Source: Saxibacter everestensis (GTDB taxonomy: Bacteria; Actinomycetota; Actinomycetes; Actinomycetales; Brevibacteriaceae). From it: DNA of 64,000 nucleotides. The notes below the pieces were generated by a model. The model was not told the origin of the DNA. It saw only the letters and a program-made list of their open reading frames with translations, and ran no database searches. This document shows, one piece after another, positions 26,708 through 35,499 of the stretch. Position 1 is the first letter of the stretch; each line of letters opens with the position of its first letter. A program made the position numbers and the translations under genes. The stretch covers positions 62,001-126,000 of the forward strand of contig NZ_CP090958.1 of assembly GCF_025787225.1 (NCBI RefSeq), read 5' to 3'.

Positions 26708-27968
26708 CTGCCGGATTCGTGGCCACACCGGCCTGATTCGTGGCCACACCGGCCTGATTCGTGGCCACAGCGGCCGGATTCGTGGCCATAACTGCCAGAA
26801 GGTCCGCGAATACACTCTCCGGCTCGATCTCGGCCACGATGGATTCGTTGTGCTCACAGCGTGCCGACGTCCAACCTACCTGGGTGACGTCGGCCCCGCA
26901 CACCGGACATTTCGTCAGCCAGGAGATCTGGATCCGGTTCAGCGTGCGGCTCAACGGTCCCGCATTGAAGGCATTGCCGATCCAGTAGATTCCAACGGTC
27001 GGCGTGCCCACAGCCTGCGCCAGATGGCGTGGACCGCTGTCATTTCCAGCCATCGCGCTGCTGCAGGACAGCAATCCGGTGAGCCCGCCAAGCGACAGTT
27101 GTCCGGCCGCCGATGAGATCAGCTGATCTCGTGATGACTCTGGGCCGGGTGCTGAGTCGCGGGGTGCTGAGCGGCCGGGTCCTGAGCCGCCGGGTCCTGA
27201 GCCTGGGGCGAGGATCTGAAGGGCGCGTTCCACGATACTGTCGGCGACGGCTCGATCCTCGCCGGTACCGACCAGGATTACCTGGAAGCCTTCGGCGGCG
27301 AGTTTCGCGGCGAGGATGGCGAAGTGGCCTGGCGGCCATTGTCGTCGTGGGTCCGTGGCGCCCGTATGCAGGGCAATCAGCCCGCGGGTGCCCGGCATCA
27401 CCAGTCCGGCAGCTTCGGACCGGTCAGCCTGGGTCGGGGTGATTCGTGGCTCAAGCGTCACCGGGCCAGCGCCGGCGAGCCCGACCACCTCCAGAGCGCG
27501 CAGTACCTCGTGCTGGTAGTACGCGTACGGCAGGTTGCGTTCGAGTGGCACGGCATCCGGCGTCGTGGTTCCGACAGTATGCCGGGCGCCTAGCCGGCGG
27601 ATGAAGGGATTGGAGTTCCGCCCGCCGCCATGCACCTGCACGGCAAGGTCGAACCGGCGCCGCCGAAGCTGCTCGACGAACTCACCGGCGTCGGCGTGAT
27701 CAGAAGCGGCGCCTGCGGGTTCGTTAAGTCCGGCGATATGCGGCAGGACGGCGACGTCGTCGACCGGCCCCGGACGATTGGCAAGCAGGGCTTCGTGCAG
27801 GGAGGTGCCGAGCAGCGTGATCTCGGCGCTGGGATAGGCAGCGGCCAGCGACTCGATGGCCGGCATCGCGAACAGCAGGTCGCCCAATCCGCCGCCGCGC
27901 AGCACCGCGATCAGCTCGACGTCGTCGAACTTTTCGTGTTCCGCACCGAAACAACGCAGTTCCTGCAT
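26673..27968 (-). CDS. GT9 heptosyltransferase-like glycosyltransferase, second copy
   Basis: 431 aa from ATG 27968; the frame upstream is not protein-like. VELIAVLRGGGLGDLLFAMPAIESLA near residue 15 is the GT9 N-terminal motif; IALHTGATDPRRQWPPGHFA near 196 and GNDSGPRHLAQAVGTPTVGIYWIG near 311 are the donor site. A CPVC...C cluster follows. Two in-frame minisatellites are present: a 15-bp unit (27147-27206) giving a Gly/Pro/Ser insert, and the 21-bp unit (26692-26796) giving repeats of V-A-T-N-x-A-G at the C-terminus. Convergent with the SDR; divergent from the 96-aa gene. Confidence 0.86.
   Translation of the reverse strand: MQELRCFGAEHEKFDDVELIAVLRGGGLGDLLFAMPAIESLAAAYPSAEITLLGTSLHEALLANRPGPVDDVAVLPHIAGLNEPAGAASDHADAGEFVEQLRRRRFDLAVQVHGGGRNSNPFIRRLGARHTVGTTTPDAVPLERNLPYAYYQHEVLRALEVVGLAGAGPVTLEPRITPTQADRSEAAGLVMPGTRGLIALHTGATDPRRQWPPGHFAILAAKLAAEGFQVILVGTGEDRAVADSIVERALQILAPGSGPGGSGPGRSAPRDSAPGPESSRDQLISSAAGQLSLGGLTGLLSCSSAMAGNDSGPRHLAQAVGTPTVGIYWIGNAFNAGPLSRTLNRIQISWLTKCPVCGADVTQVGWTSARCEHNESIVAEIEPESVFADLLAVMATNPAAVATNQAGVATNQAGVATNPAVMATNPLPRGK
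26692..26796. repeat. 21-bp minisatellite, five units, shared by two gene ends
   Basis: Units at 26692, 26713, 26734, 26755 and 26776, consensus KGATTCGTGGCCACACCGGCC; first and last units are identical to each other. The first contains the SDR stop; all five are read in frame on the minus strand as the GT9 tail. No spacers, so not a CRISPR. Confidence 0.92.
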
Positions 27969-28198
27969 ACAGCTAATCCTCACAGTTGCGGCAATACCGG
28001 CCTCGACGGTGCATACCCCGGCTGCTGAATGATCAAACCAGTGTGCCGGGGCGATGTGTAAGTAGCAGCAGAACGGGTAGCTCTCCGGTGTATGGGGACG
28101 GCCGCTGCATCGGATCCGGGCGACTTCGCCAACTGAGATCCGCCATCGCGCACCAGCCTGACCTGGCCGCCCTGCTTGAACTTGTCCTGAGGAGGCAG

Positions 28199-28489
28199 AT
28201 GACAACCTCAACAGAGGGTATCGCCCGGCAGATGAACGTTGACCTGCCGGAGGAGCTCGCGATAACTGACACTCGGGATGGGTCCCTAGTCGGCGCCCAG
28301 CAGGCGATAGCAGCACTGTCGGTGGGAACGATGAAGATCAACAATGTCTTCGGCGGCGCGCCGGGTGGTTCCGCGCAATCTCGCGGCACGAGTGGACACG
28401 GCCATGGGTACGGCCCTGAATTGCTGGATGAGATGACCCGCACCGAAGTGGTGCGCGTCTCGGCCGCACAAACGGCGAGTGAGGCTTAA
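28199..28489 (+). CDS. Orphan 96-aa protein upstream of hldE copy 2
   Basis: ATG 28199 with a strong AGGAGG three bases before it. The same frame opens further left but lacks any ribosome site. Sequence: MTTSTEGIARQMNVDLPEEL, a middle VGAQQAIAALSVGTMKINNVFGG, a Gly/Ser/His-rich linker near 60-72 and an acidic tail. No membrane span or known motif. The stop is four bases before the hldE start, so it is in the same transcript and probably coupled. I do not recognise the family; it could be a small partner of the heptose enzymes. Confidence 0.65.
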   Translation: MTTSTEGIARQMNVDLPEELAITDTRDGSLVGAQQAIAALSVGTMKINNVFGGAPGGSAQSRGTSGHGHGYGPELLDEMTRTEVVRVSAAQTASEA

Positions 28490-28493
28490 GGCA

Positions 28494-29975
28494 ATGACGA
28501 CATCCCGCCCGGAGATTACCGGAATCACAGCAGAGCTTCCCGGCCGGATTGCGAAACAAGCCCCCGTGATCGTTGTCATTGGCGACGTGATGCTGGACGA
28601 GTGGTGGACCGGCAGTATCGAGCGGATGTGCCGCGAGGCTCCCGCCCCGGTGGTCGATATCAGCCGGCGCGAGCAATCGCCCGGCGGCGCTGCGAATACC
28701 GCGATGAATCTGGCCGCGCTCGGCGCCAGGGTGCGCTTGGTCGGTCTGGTCGGCGCCGATCCGGCAGGGGAACGGCTGCGTGAGCTAGTCGATGGGGCAG
28801 GCATTGACACCACGGGCCTGCTGGTCAGCGAGGCCGTGCGAACGACGACGAAATGCCGCCTCGTAGCGGGCGACCAGGTGATCGCCCGTATCGACGAGTC
28901 CGATGATCGGCGGCTGCCGGCTGAGCTCCTTGACCGGCTCGCCGGCGCAGCCATCTTGGCAAGTAGCGACGCCAGCGCCGAGGTGATCTGTGATTACGGA
29001 TCAGGCGCACTTCAGTCCGCTGTCCGGGATGCACTTGCCGCCCGATCCGCGCGTCCGGAGATTTCCGTCGTCGATGCGCACGATCTTCGGATTTGGAAGC
29101 AGCTCCGGCCGGACTTCGTGACGCCGAACGCCCAGGAGGCTGCAGCCGTTCTCGGCATCTCGTTGGACGGTCAGGATCGGGTCGAACAGGTTGTCGCCCG
29201 GGGCGAGGACTTGCTGGCGCTTTCCGGTGCGAAAGCGGCTGCGGTCACGCTAGATCGACTCGGCAGTGTCCTGGTTTCCTCGGGAGAAAACGGGTACCGG
29301 ACCTATGCCCGGCCGGCGACTGAAAAGCAAGCCTCGGGCGCCGGGGACACATTTGTCGCAGGCCTCACCCTTGCCCTCGCCAGCGGTGAACCGGTACACG
29401 CAAGCCTTGACTTCGCCCAGGCCGCGGCGAACATCGTGGTGCATCGCCTCGGCACATCGGTGTGTTCGGCCGAAGACCTCGCCGGCTATCTGGACGGCGG
29501 TACGGATCCGCTGGTTCCGGAGGCCGAGCTCCTCGCCCGCATTGCCTCAGCCAGGGCGGCCGGGAAGCGGATTGTGCTGACCAATGGCTGCTTCGACGTC
29601 CTGCATCGGGGGCACACCAACTACCTGCGTCAAGCCAAGGAACGTGGCGACATTCTGGTCGTGGCGCTCAACTCCGACGAGTCGGCGCGCCGACTCAAGG
29701 GACCCGGCCGGCCGATCAATACCGCTGCTGACCGGGCCGGCGTGCTGGCCGCACTCGACTGCATCGACTATGTCACCGTTTTCGGCACCGACACGCCGAT
29801 CCCACTTATCGAGCAGCTCCATCCGGATGTTTATGCCAAAGGCGGGGACTACACGCCGGAAATGCTGCAAGAAACCGCGGCGGTCGAAGCGTATGGCGGC
29901 GAAATCGCGATCCTGGACTATGTTGCTGACCACTCGACATCGGACGTGCTCCGGCGGATTCGCAGTTCCGTTTAG
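28494..29975 (+). CDS. hldE: Bifunctional HldE-like heptose kinase/adenylyltransferase, copy 2
   Basis: 493 aa from ATG 28494. Kinase domain (about 1-335) with canonical IGDVMLDEWWTG, EAPAPVVDIS, PGGAANTAMNLAALG near 67 and QASGAGDTFVAGL near 281. Adenylyltransferase domain (about 360-493) with LTNGCFDVLHRGHTNYL (H-x-G-H) and LKGPGRPINTAADRAGVLAALDCIDYV, then YAKGGDY. Predicted to make D-glycero-D-manno-heptose-1,7-bisphosphate and ADP-heptose in the cytosol. Motifs are closer to enteric HldE than copy 1. Cotranscribed with the 96-aa gene on its own promoter region (27969-28198). Confidence 0.9.
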   Translation: MTTSRPEITGITAELPGRIAKQAPVIVVIGDVMLDEWWTGSIERMCREAPAPVVDISRREQSPGGAANTAMNLAALGARVRLVGLVGADPAGERLRELVDGAGIDTTGLLVSEAVRTTTKCRLVAGDQVIARIDESDDRRLPAELLDRLAGAAILASSDASAEVICDYGSGALQSAVRDALAARSARPEISVVDAHDLRIWKQLRPDFVTPNAQEAAAVLGISLDGQDRVEQVVARGEDLLALSGAKAAAVTLDRLGSVLVSSGENGYRTYARPATEKQASGAGDTFVAGLTLALASGEPVHASLDFAQAAANIVVHRLGTSVCSAEDLAGYLDGGTDPLVPEAELLARIASARAAGKRIVLTNGCFDVLHRGHTNYLRQAKERGDILVVALNSDESARRLKGPGRPINTAADRAGVLAALDCIDYVTVFGTDTPIPLIEQLHPDVYAKGGDYTPEMLQETAAVEAYGGEIAILDYVADHSTSDVLRRIRSSV

Positions 29976-30095
29976 CAGCCCCGCTTCGCAGATCGCGAGC
30001 AGATCGCGAGCTGTGTGCAGGAACGGGTCCGCATGCGTGAGCGGTTTTACTTGCAGCTCGCGTTCTGTCCGGGCGCGGCTGTTCGATGTTGCGGA

Positions 30096-31202
30096 TCACC
30101 GGCCACGCCAGGCGATCCGCCGCTCCCGCTCCAGCGCCTCGGTCAGGATGACGGCGAAGCGCTTCGGATCGCGAAGGTCTTCCGTGGTCCAGCGGACGAC
30201 GCTGTATCCACGCGCACGAAGCTCGTCCTCCCGGCGCTTCTCGTCCCAGACAACGTCTTCCGGTGGTTTTCCCGAGGGATTGAGACGGCCGTACTTGAAC
30301 CGGCCGTCGTATTCGCCGATCAGCCGGTGCGAGCGCCAGCAGAAGTCGCCGATCGCCAAAGCTCCGTTGCGCAGCCCCACCTCGAACTGTAGGACGGGAA
30401 TCGGCACTCGCAGCTCGTGCATCAGGACGCGACTCTTCGACTCGCCGGGCGATGCGGCATTTCCGTCGGCGATCTCGGCGAGACGCCGCGCCCGGGCAAC
30501 ACCCTTTAGGTTGGTCATCGCTGCCGCACCCTCCATGAGTTCCTCTCGATCGCAGAGTCCCCTGCGCAGGGCGCGATCGGCGGCACCGACGGCGCTGGCA
30601 AAGTCAGTCAACCGAGCCGCGTCGAGAAGGCTGCGCACTGTATTCGTCCGAGCGAAAGTTCGCTCGTCTGCATCGCCGCTGAGGACGCCCACCAGCAGAT
30701 TCGCCTGCGGAACAGGACCGACGCTGTGGGTGGTGTGCCGTTCATTCCGGCCATGCTCGTGTCCGCGGCTGACGAAAACCTGTCGCGGCGGACGCCAGAG
30801 CGGGAGGCGGTCGACTACCAGGCTCGACGGTCCAGCCAGCGGAGACAGTCGGGAGGAATCGCGGCTCAGGCTTGAGTAGACGTGGCCCGCGACCCGGCAG
30901 GCATATCGCTGATCGGCGTATTTGGCGAGGTCCGCCACGGCGAACACGCCACCAGACATCCGGATCAGCTGCTCGTGCCGAACCAACCTCTCGATGTCGC
31001 CCCGGCTCAGCCCGAAGTCCACCAATTCATGCCTGAGTAGCATCCCGCTCCGGCGGTCGGCAAGGGCGAGAGCCACCTCGGGCAGTGCGACCCCGCTCGG
31101 CTGCCGCGAACTCGCCCGTCGGACTCCCTGACCAGGCTGCCGGCCATTCAGCTGCCTGGCGTCGTCCGTCTCCCGGGGCGACTGGAAATCGAGAACGCTC
31201 AT
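30096..31202 (-). CDS. AbiEi-antitoxin-domain protein with DUF559-like C-terminus
   Basis: 368 aa from ATG 31202 (start uncertain). The N-terminal winged helix about residues 50-100 (LRHELVDFGLSRGDIERLVRHEQLIRMSGGVFAV) resembles the type IV AbiEi antitoxin domain. The C-terminus (about 275-360) with QFEVGL, IGEYDGRFKY, WDEKRREDELRARGYSVVRWTTEDL resembles DUF559/Vsr-like nuclease folds. Such proteins are common and mostly solitary in actinomycetes. No AbiEii toxin is next to it, so a working toxin-antitoxin system is not supported. Function unknown. Confidence 0.7.
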   Translation of the reverse strand: MSVLDFQSPRETDDARQLNGRQPGQGVRRASSRQPSGVALPEVALALADRRSGMLLRHELVDFGLSRGDIERLVRHEQLIRMSGGVFAVADLAKYADQRYACRVAGHVYSSLSRDSSRLSPLAGPSSLVVDRLPLWRPPRQVFVSRGHEHGRNERHTTHSVGPVPQANLLVGVLSGDADERTFARTNTVRSLLDAARLTDFASAVGAADRALRRGLCDREELMEGAAAMTNLKGVARARRLAEIADGNAASPGESKSRVLMHELRVPIPVLQFEVGLRNGALAIGDFCWRSHRLIGEYDGRFKYGRLNPSGKPPEDVVWDEKRREDELRARGYSVVRWTTEDLRDPKRFAVILTEALERERRIAWRGR

Positions 31203-31571
31203 CGAAGCATCGTCACCCTCGTCCTGGCCGTTTCGCTCGGTCGGGAAGGAAATGTGGATAACGCGCTCGGAAGCCGCAGCTTGTGGACGAGCCTTTCCGG
31301 CAGATTGCGGCAGGATCGCGAGCTGGGTGTCAGAACAGGTCTGAATGCGCGCGCGGCCTCGCATGCCGTCCGCGTTCTCTGTCGGGCAACGTACGCAGAA
31401 CGTATGCACCCCACCGATCCCGGCCAATACCAGCGTGAGCCGCCAAACTCCACGTCTTGTTCGCCATGTGAGACGAGTCACTAATAATTCGGGTAAGGTT
31501 CTACCTGTTAATCATTGCGACTGGCCTTTTCGGCCGCGCAGGATCTTTTTTTCGAAAGAGGTACAACACTG
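31203..31571. other. Intergenic region before the peptide importer
   Basis: No convincing gene; the frames here are extensions or shadows. The last 100 bases turn locally AT-richer (near 31478-31515) and probably carry the promoter of the importer operon; AAAGAGGT at 31555-31562 is the ribosome site of the binding protein. Confidence 0.4.
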
Positions 31572-33200
31572 ATGTTGACACGTAAATCGGGGTGGCTTAC
31601 TGCTACCGCGGTCGCCGGAGTGGCAGTTCTGACCCTAAGCGGATGCACTACATCCAGCGGCGGCGGCGGTGATAGCGGCGGGGGCGGCGGTGCTCTTACC
31701 GTGGGCACAACCGACAAGGTCACATCGCTCGACCCGGCAGGCTCCTACGACAACGGCTCGTTCGTGGTGATGAACCAGATCTACCCATTCCTGATGAACT
31801 CGACGCCGGGAAGTGCCGAGCCGAAGCCGGACATCGCGGAATCAGCCGACTTCACCGAGCCGACAAAGTACGAAGTGAAGCTCAAGTCCGGCCTCAAGTG
31901 GTCCAATGGCAACGAGCTCACCTCATCGGACGTGAAGTTCACCTTTGATCGTCAGCTGAAGATTGCCGACGAGAACGGCCCGTCCAGCCTGCTCGGCAGC
32001 ATCGACAACATTGAGACCCCGGACGACACAACCGTGGTCTTCAACCTCAAGCAGGCCAATGACCAGACATTCCCGCAGGTGCTGACCAGCCCGGCAGGGC
32101 CCATCGTTGACGAGGATGTCTTCTCGCCCGATGCGGTCACCCCTGACCAGGAGATCATCGACGGTAAGGCGTTCGCCGGACCGTACGACATCACCAGCTA
32201 CAAGGCCAACGACCTGGTCGGCTACAAGGCGAACCCGAACTACAAGGGTCTGCTGGGGGCTCCGAAGACCGACACCGTGAATATGAAGTACTACACGGAT
32301 TCAAACAACATGAAGCTCGACATCGAGAAGAGCAATATCGATGTCGCCTACCGCAGCCTTTCACCGACTGATGTCGAGGACCTCGGCAAGAACGACGCCG
32401 TCAGCGTGAAGAAGGGACCCGGCGGAGAATCTCGCTACATGGTCTTCAACTTCGACACTCAGCCATTTGGTGCCAAGTCCGAGGACCCGGACGAGAAGAA
32501 GGCTCAGGCGGTTCGGCAGGCCGTCGCCGACTCGATTGACAGGGACGCCATCGCCAAGCAGGTGTACAAGGGCACCTACACGCCGCTGTACTCATTCGTC
32601 CCGGAGGGGTTGCCAGGTGCAACCACGCCGCTGAAGGAAAAGTACGGCGACGGAAATGGTAAGGCCGACGCAGATCGGGCCAAGAAGCGCCTCGAGGATG
32701 CCGGTATCAACGAGCCTGTCGAGCTGAAGCTGCAGTACAGCCCTGACCACTATGGCCCATCCTCCGGCGACGAATACGCGTTGATCAAGGATCAGCTGGA
32801 GAAGACCGGCATGTTCAAGGTCGACCTGCAGTCCACCGAGTGGGTCCAGTACTCCGAAGACCGCACAGCCGATGCCTACCCCGCCTACCAGCTGGGCTGG
32901 TTCCCGGACTACTCGGACGCGGACAATTACCTGACGCCGTTCTTCACCAAAGAGAATTTCCTGGCCAACCACTATGACAACAAGGAAGTCCAGGACCTGA
33001 TCGCCAAGCAGGTCGGCATCACGGACAAGGCGGAGCGCCAGAAGATGCTGGGCGAGATCCAGGACAAGGTCGCGGATGACCTTTCAACGATTCCGTATCT
33101 GCAGGGTGCGCAGGTGGCGGTAGCAAGCAAGGACGTCAAGGGCGTTGAAGACACGCTCGACGCGTCGTTCAAACTCCGTCTCGGCGTCATCGCAAAGTAA
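31572..33200 (+). CDS. Peptide/oligopeptide-binding lipoprotein (DppA/OppA family)
   Basis: 542 aa from ATG 31572. Lipoprotein signal with lipobox LTLSGC (Cys near 25), then a Gly/Ser linker. Family 5 binding-protein features: TVGTTDKVTSLDPAGSYDNGS, LKSGLKWSNGNELTSSDVKFTFDR and the long C-terminal lobe. Captures peptides or similar solutes outside the cell for the permeases next in line. First gene of a four-gene rightward importer operon. Confidence 0.93.
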   Translation: MLTRKSGWLTATAVAGVAVLTLSGCTTSSGGGGDSGGGGGALTVGTTDKVTSLDPAGSYDNGSFVVMNQIYPFLMNSTPGSAEPKPDIAESADFTEPTKYEVKLKSGLKWSNGNELTSSDVKFTFDRQLKIADENGPSSLLGSIDNIETPDDTTVVFNLKQANDQTFPQVLTSPAGPIVDEDVFSPDAVTPDQEIIDGKAFAGPYDITSYKANDLVGYKANPNYKGLLGAPKTDTVNMKYYTDSNNMKLDIEKSNIDVAYRSLSPTDVEDLGKNDAVSVKKGPGGESRYMVFNFDTQPFGAKSEDPDEKKAQAVRQAVADSIDRDAIAKQVYKGTYTPLYSFVPEGLPGATTPLKEKYGDGNGKADADRAKKRLEDAGINEPVELKLQYSPDHYGPSSGDEYALIKDQLEKTGMFKVDLQSTEWVQYSEDRTADAYPAYQLGWFPDYSDADNYLTPFFTKENFLANHYDNKEVQDLIAKQVGITDKAERQKMLGEIQDKVADDLSTIPYLQGAQVAVASKDVKGVEDTLDASFKLRLGVIAK

Positions 33201-33313
33201 GCAACGTGAACTGAACAACGGTAGGGCGGTCAGGCGACTGGAGATCAGTCACCTGGCCGCCTCAATCGTGTGGGCGGCTTCCGGGCCGACCAAGTTCGTA
33301 AGGATTAGGACAT

Positions 33314-34405
33314 ATGTCTACACCCCTGTTAGACCCAGTCGACCCGGCTGTTGAAATAGTCAAGGGCGCCAAGTCGAAATCCGGCTTCGGGCTCGGCCAG
33401 TACATCCTGACCAGATTCCTGCTGATCATTCCGACCGTGTTGATCCTGGTCACAATGGTTTTCTTCCTGATGCGGATCACCGGCGATCCGATCACGGCGT
33501 CCCAAGGTGGCCGCCTTACGCCGACCCAGCTGCAGGAACGCATCCACGCCGCGGGTTATGACCGGCCGTTGCTCACCCAGTACTTCGAGTACATGGGCAA
33601 AATCTTCACTGGAGACTTCGGCACCACAATCTCCGACAACCAGCCCGTCTCCGAGATCCTGAAGGTCTACGGCGCTGCGACCGCTGAGTTGGTCTTCTAC
33701 TCGCTGATCGTTGCCTTTCTGGTAGGTATTCCGCTTGGCATGGTTGCCGCCTATTACCGCGACAAGGCACCGGATGCCGCGCTTCGCCTATTCGCGATCC
33801 TTTGCTACGCCACGCCGGTGTTCTTCGCCGGGCTGGTACTCAAACTTGTTTTCTCGATCGCTTTCGGCTGGTTCCCGGTCGCCGGCCGCGCCACCACCAG
33901 TAATGAGATCATCCTGCAAGGGGTTGAGTCGCCCACCAGGATATTCCTGCTGGACGCCCTGCGGCTGGGCAATTTTTCACTGCTCGGTGACGTGCTGTCC
34001 CATGCCGTACTGCCTGCTGTCGCGCTCGGTTTGCTGACCGCCGGAGTGTTCCTGCGTCTGGTGCGCACCAACCTGATCGGCACGCTCGGCCAGGACTACG
34101 TGGAGGCCGGGCGTTCGCGCGGCGTCCGGGAGTTCCGCCTGGTCACAAAGCACGCCTATCGTCCCGCGCTGATCCCGATCATCACCGTGATGGGCATGCA
34201 GATCGCGATGATGCTTGGCGGCGCCATCCTCACCGAGACCACATTCGAATGGAAAGGCCTGGGCTTTCAGCTGTCGCAATACCTGCAGGCGAGGGACTTC
34301 GTTGCCGTGCAGGGGATCGTGGTGCTGATGGCAATAATTGTCGCGGTGACGAACTTCATCGTGGATATCGTTGCCGCGCTCATCGACCCTAGGGTGAGGT
34401 ACTAA
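33314..34405 (+). CDS. Peptide ABC transporter permease (DppB type)
   Basis: 363 aa. ILTRFLLIIPTVLILVTMVFFLMRITGDP (about 31-59) is the typical first helix plus DP motif. About six membrane helices; the EAA loop is DYVEAGRSRGVREFRLVTKHAYRPALIP near 262-289. Start ATG 33314 with AAGGATTAGGA upstream. Followed two bases after its stop by the second permease. Confidence 0.93.
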   Translation: MSTPLLDPVDPAVEIVKGAKSKSGFGLGQYILTRFLLIIPTVLILVTMVFFLMRITGDPITASQGGRLTPTQLQERIHAAGYDRPLLTQYFEYMGKIFTGDFGTTISDNQPVSEILKVYGAATAELVFYSLIVAFLVGIPLGMVAAYYRDKAPDAALRLFAILCYATPVFFAGLVLKLVFSIAFGWFPVAGRATTSNEIILQGVESPTRIFLLDALRLGNFSLLGDVLSHAVLPAVALGLLTAGVFLRLVRTNLIGTLGQDYVEAGRSRGVREFRLVTKHAYRPALIPIITVMGMQIAMMLGGAILTETTFEWKGLGFQLSQYLQARDFVAVQGIVVLMAIIVAVTNFIVDIVAALIDPRVRY

Positions 34406-34407
34406 TC

Positions 34408-35499
34408 ATGTCTACAGAAGTCATCATGCGGCCAACGAAACAAAGCTGGACATCACGGCTTCCGGTCATCTCGCACCTGAACAAGAGCGTCGGCCTGCAG
34501 CGCGGGATGCTGGTCGCCGGACTCGTGCTCACCGGGATCCTGCTGCTCACCGCGATTTTCGCCCCATTACTCGCGCCCTACGGCTTCTCGCAGCTCGCCA
34601 ATGACGAAGGTTCCTTCGGCGCACAGCAGGCGCCTTCGGCGCAGCATCTGCTCGGCACGACCTCTGGCGGTTTCGACGTGTTGTCCAGGGTGATCTGGGG
34701 AACGCAGACCGCGGTCGCGGTGATTATCGCGGCCGTGCTGATGTCGATCTTCATCGGCGTCATCCTCGGCCTGATCTCCGGCTACATCGGCGGCTGGCTG
34801 GACCGGATTCTGGTGGTCGTCGCTGACGCCATTTACGCATTTCCGTCGCTGCTGCTCGCCATCGTGATGTCGATTGTGATCAGCGGAGGGCGCTCGAGCG
34901 CCTGGGGTGGCATCATGGCCGCTGCCATTTCGATCACCGTCGTCTTCATCCCGCAGTACTTCCGGGTCATTCGCGCGGAGACACTGCGACTGAAGGGCGA
35001 AGCGTTTGTCGAAGCGGCCAAGGTGGTCGGCTCGTCCAATATCCGGGTGATGTTCCGGCACATTTTCCGCAACTCGACCCGCACGCTGCCGCTGATCTTC
35101 ACGCTCAACTCCTCGGAGGCGATCCTCACGCTGGCAGGCCTCGGCTTCCTCGGTTTCGGCATCGAGCCGACGTCGGCCGCCGAATGGGGATACGACCTGA
35201 ACAAGGCACTTTCGGACACCACCAGCGGCATCTGGTGGACCGGTCTGTTCCCGGGATTGGCCATCGTGCTTGCCGTTCTCGGCATCACCCTGGTGGGCGA
35301 GAGTATGAATGACCTGAACGATCCACGCCTTCGTGGCCGACGACGCGCCGCGGCTGGAACCGGCGCGGCGGTGCAAACGTCGATGCAGGACGGCCTGGAC
35401 GGCGAGGATCGCGGCCTCGGTGGTCCCGGCACTACGGATGGCCTGAACGCTGGATATCGGGACGACGGCGCGGACAACATCGATCGGAAGGACAAGTAA
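34408..35499 (+). CDS. Peptide ABC transporter permease (DppC type)
   Basis: 363 aa. Cytoplasmic N-terminus, LLTAIFAPLLAPYGFSQL near 51, HLLGTTSGGFDVLSRVIWGTQTAV near 79 and the EAA loop GEAFVEAAKVVGSSNIRVMFRHIFRN near 196. Usual DppC size plus a hydrophilic 50-residue tail rich in Asp and Gly. Its TAA overlaps the ATPase ATG (TAATG). Confidence 0.93.
   Translation: MSTEVIMRPTKQSWTSRLPVISHLNKSVGLQRGMLVAGLVLTGILLLTAIFAPLLAPYGFSQLANDEGSFGAQQAPSAQHLLGTTSGGFDVLSRVIWGTQTAVAVIIAAVLMSIFIGVILGLISGYIGGWLDRILVVVADAIYAFPSLLLAIVMSIVISGGRSSAWGGIMAAAISITVVFIPQYFRVIRAETLRLKGEAFVEAAKVVGSSNIRVMFRHIFRNSTRTLPLIFTLNSSEAILTLAGLGFLGFGIEPTSAAEWGYDLNKALSDTTSGIWWTGLFPGLAIVLAVLGITLVGESMNDLNDPRLRGRRRAAAGTGAAVQTSMQDGLDGEDRGLGGPGTTDGLNAGYRDDGADNIDRKDK

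Noticed and set aside
26692-26796. CRISPR-like array
   Set aside because: Units are contiguous 21-mers with no spacers and are translated in frame; it is a minisatellite.
29584-30879. 431-codon plus-strand frame after hldE
   Set aside because: Overlaps hldE in another frame and the AbiEi-like gene in antisense; composition is shadow-like.
30096-31202. Type IV AbiE toxin-antitoxin system
   Set aside because: Only the antitoxin-like domain is present; no nucleotidyltransferase (AbiEii) partner lies on either side.
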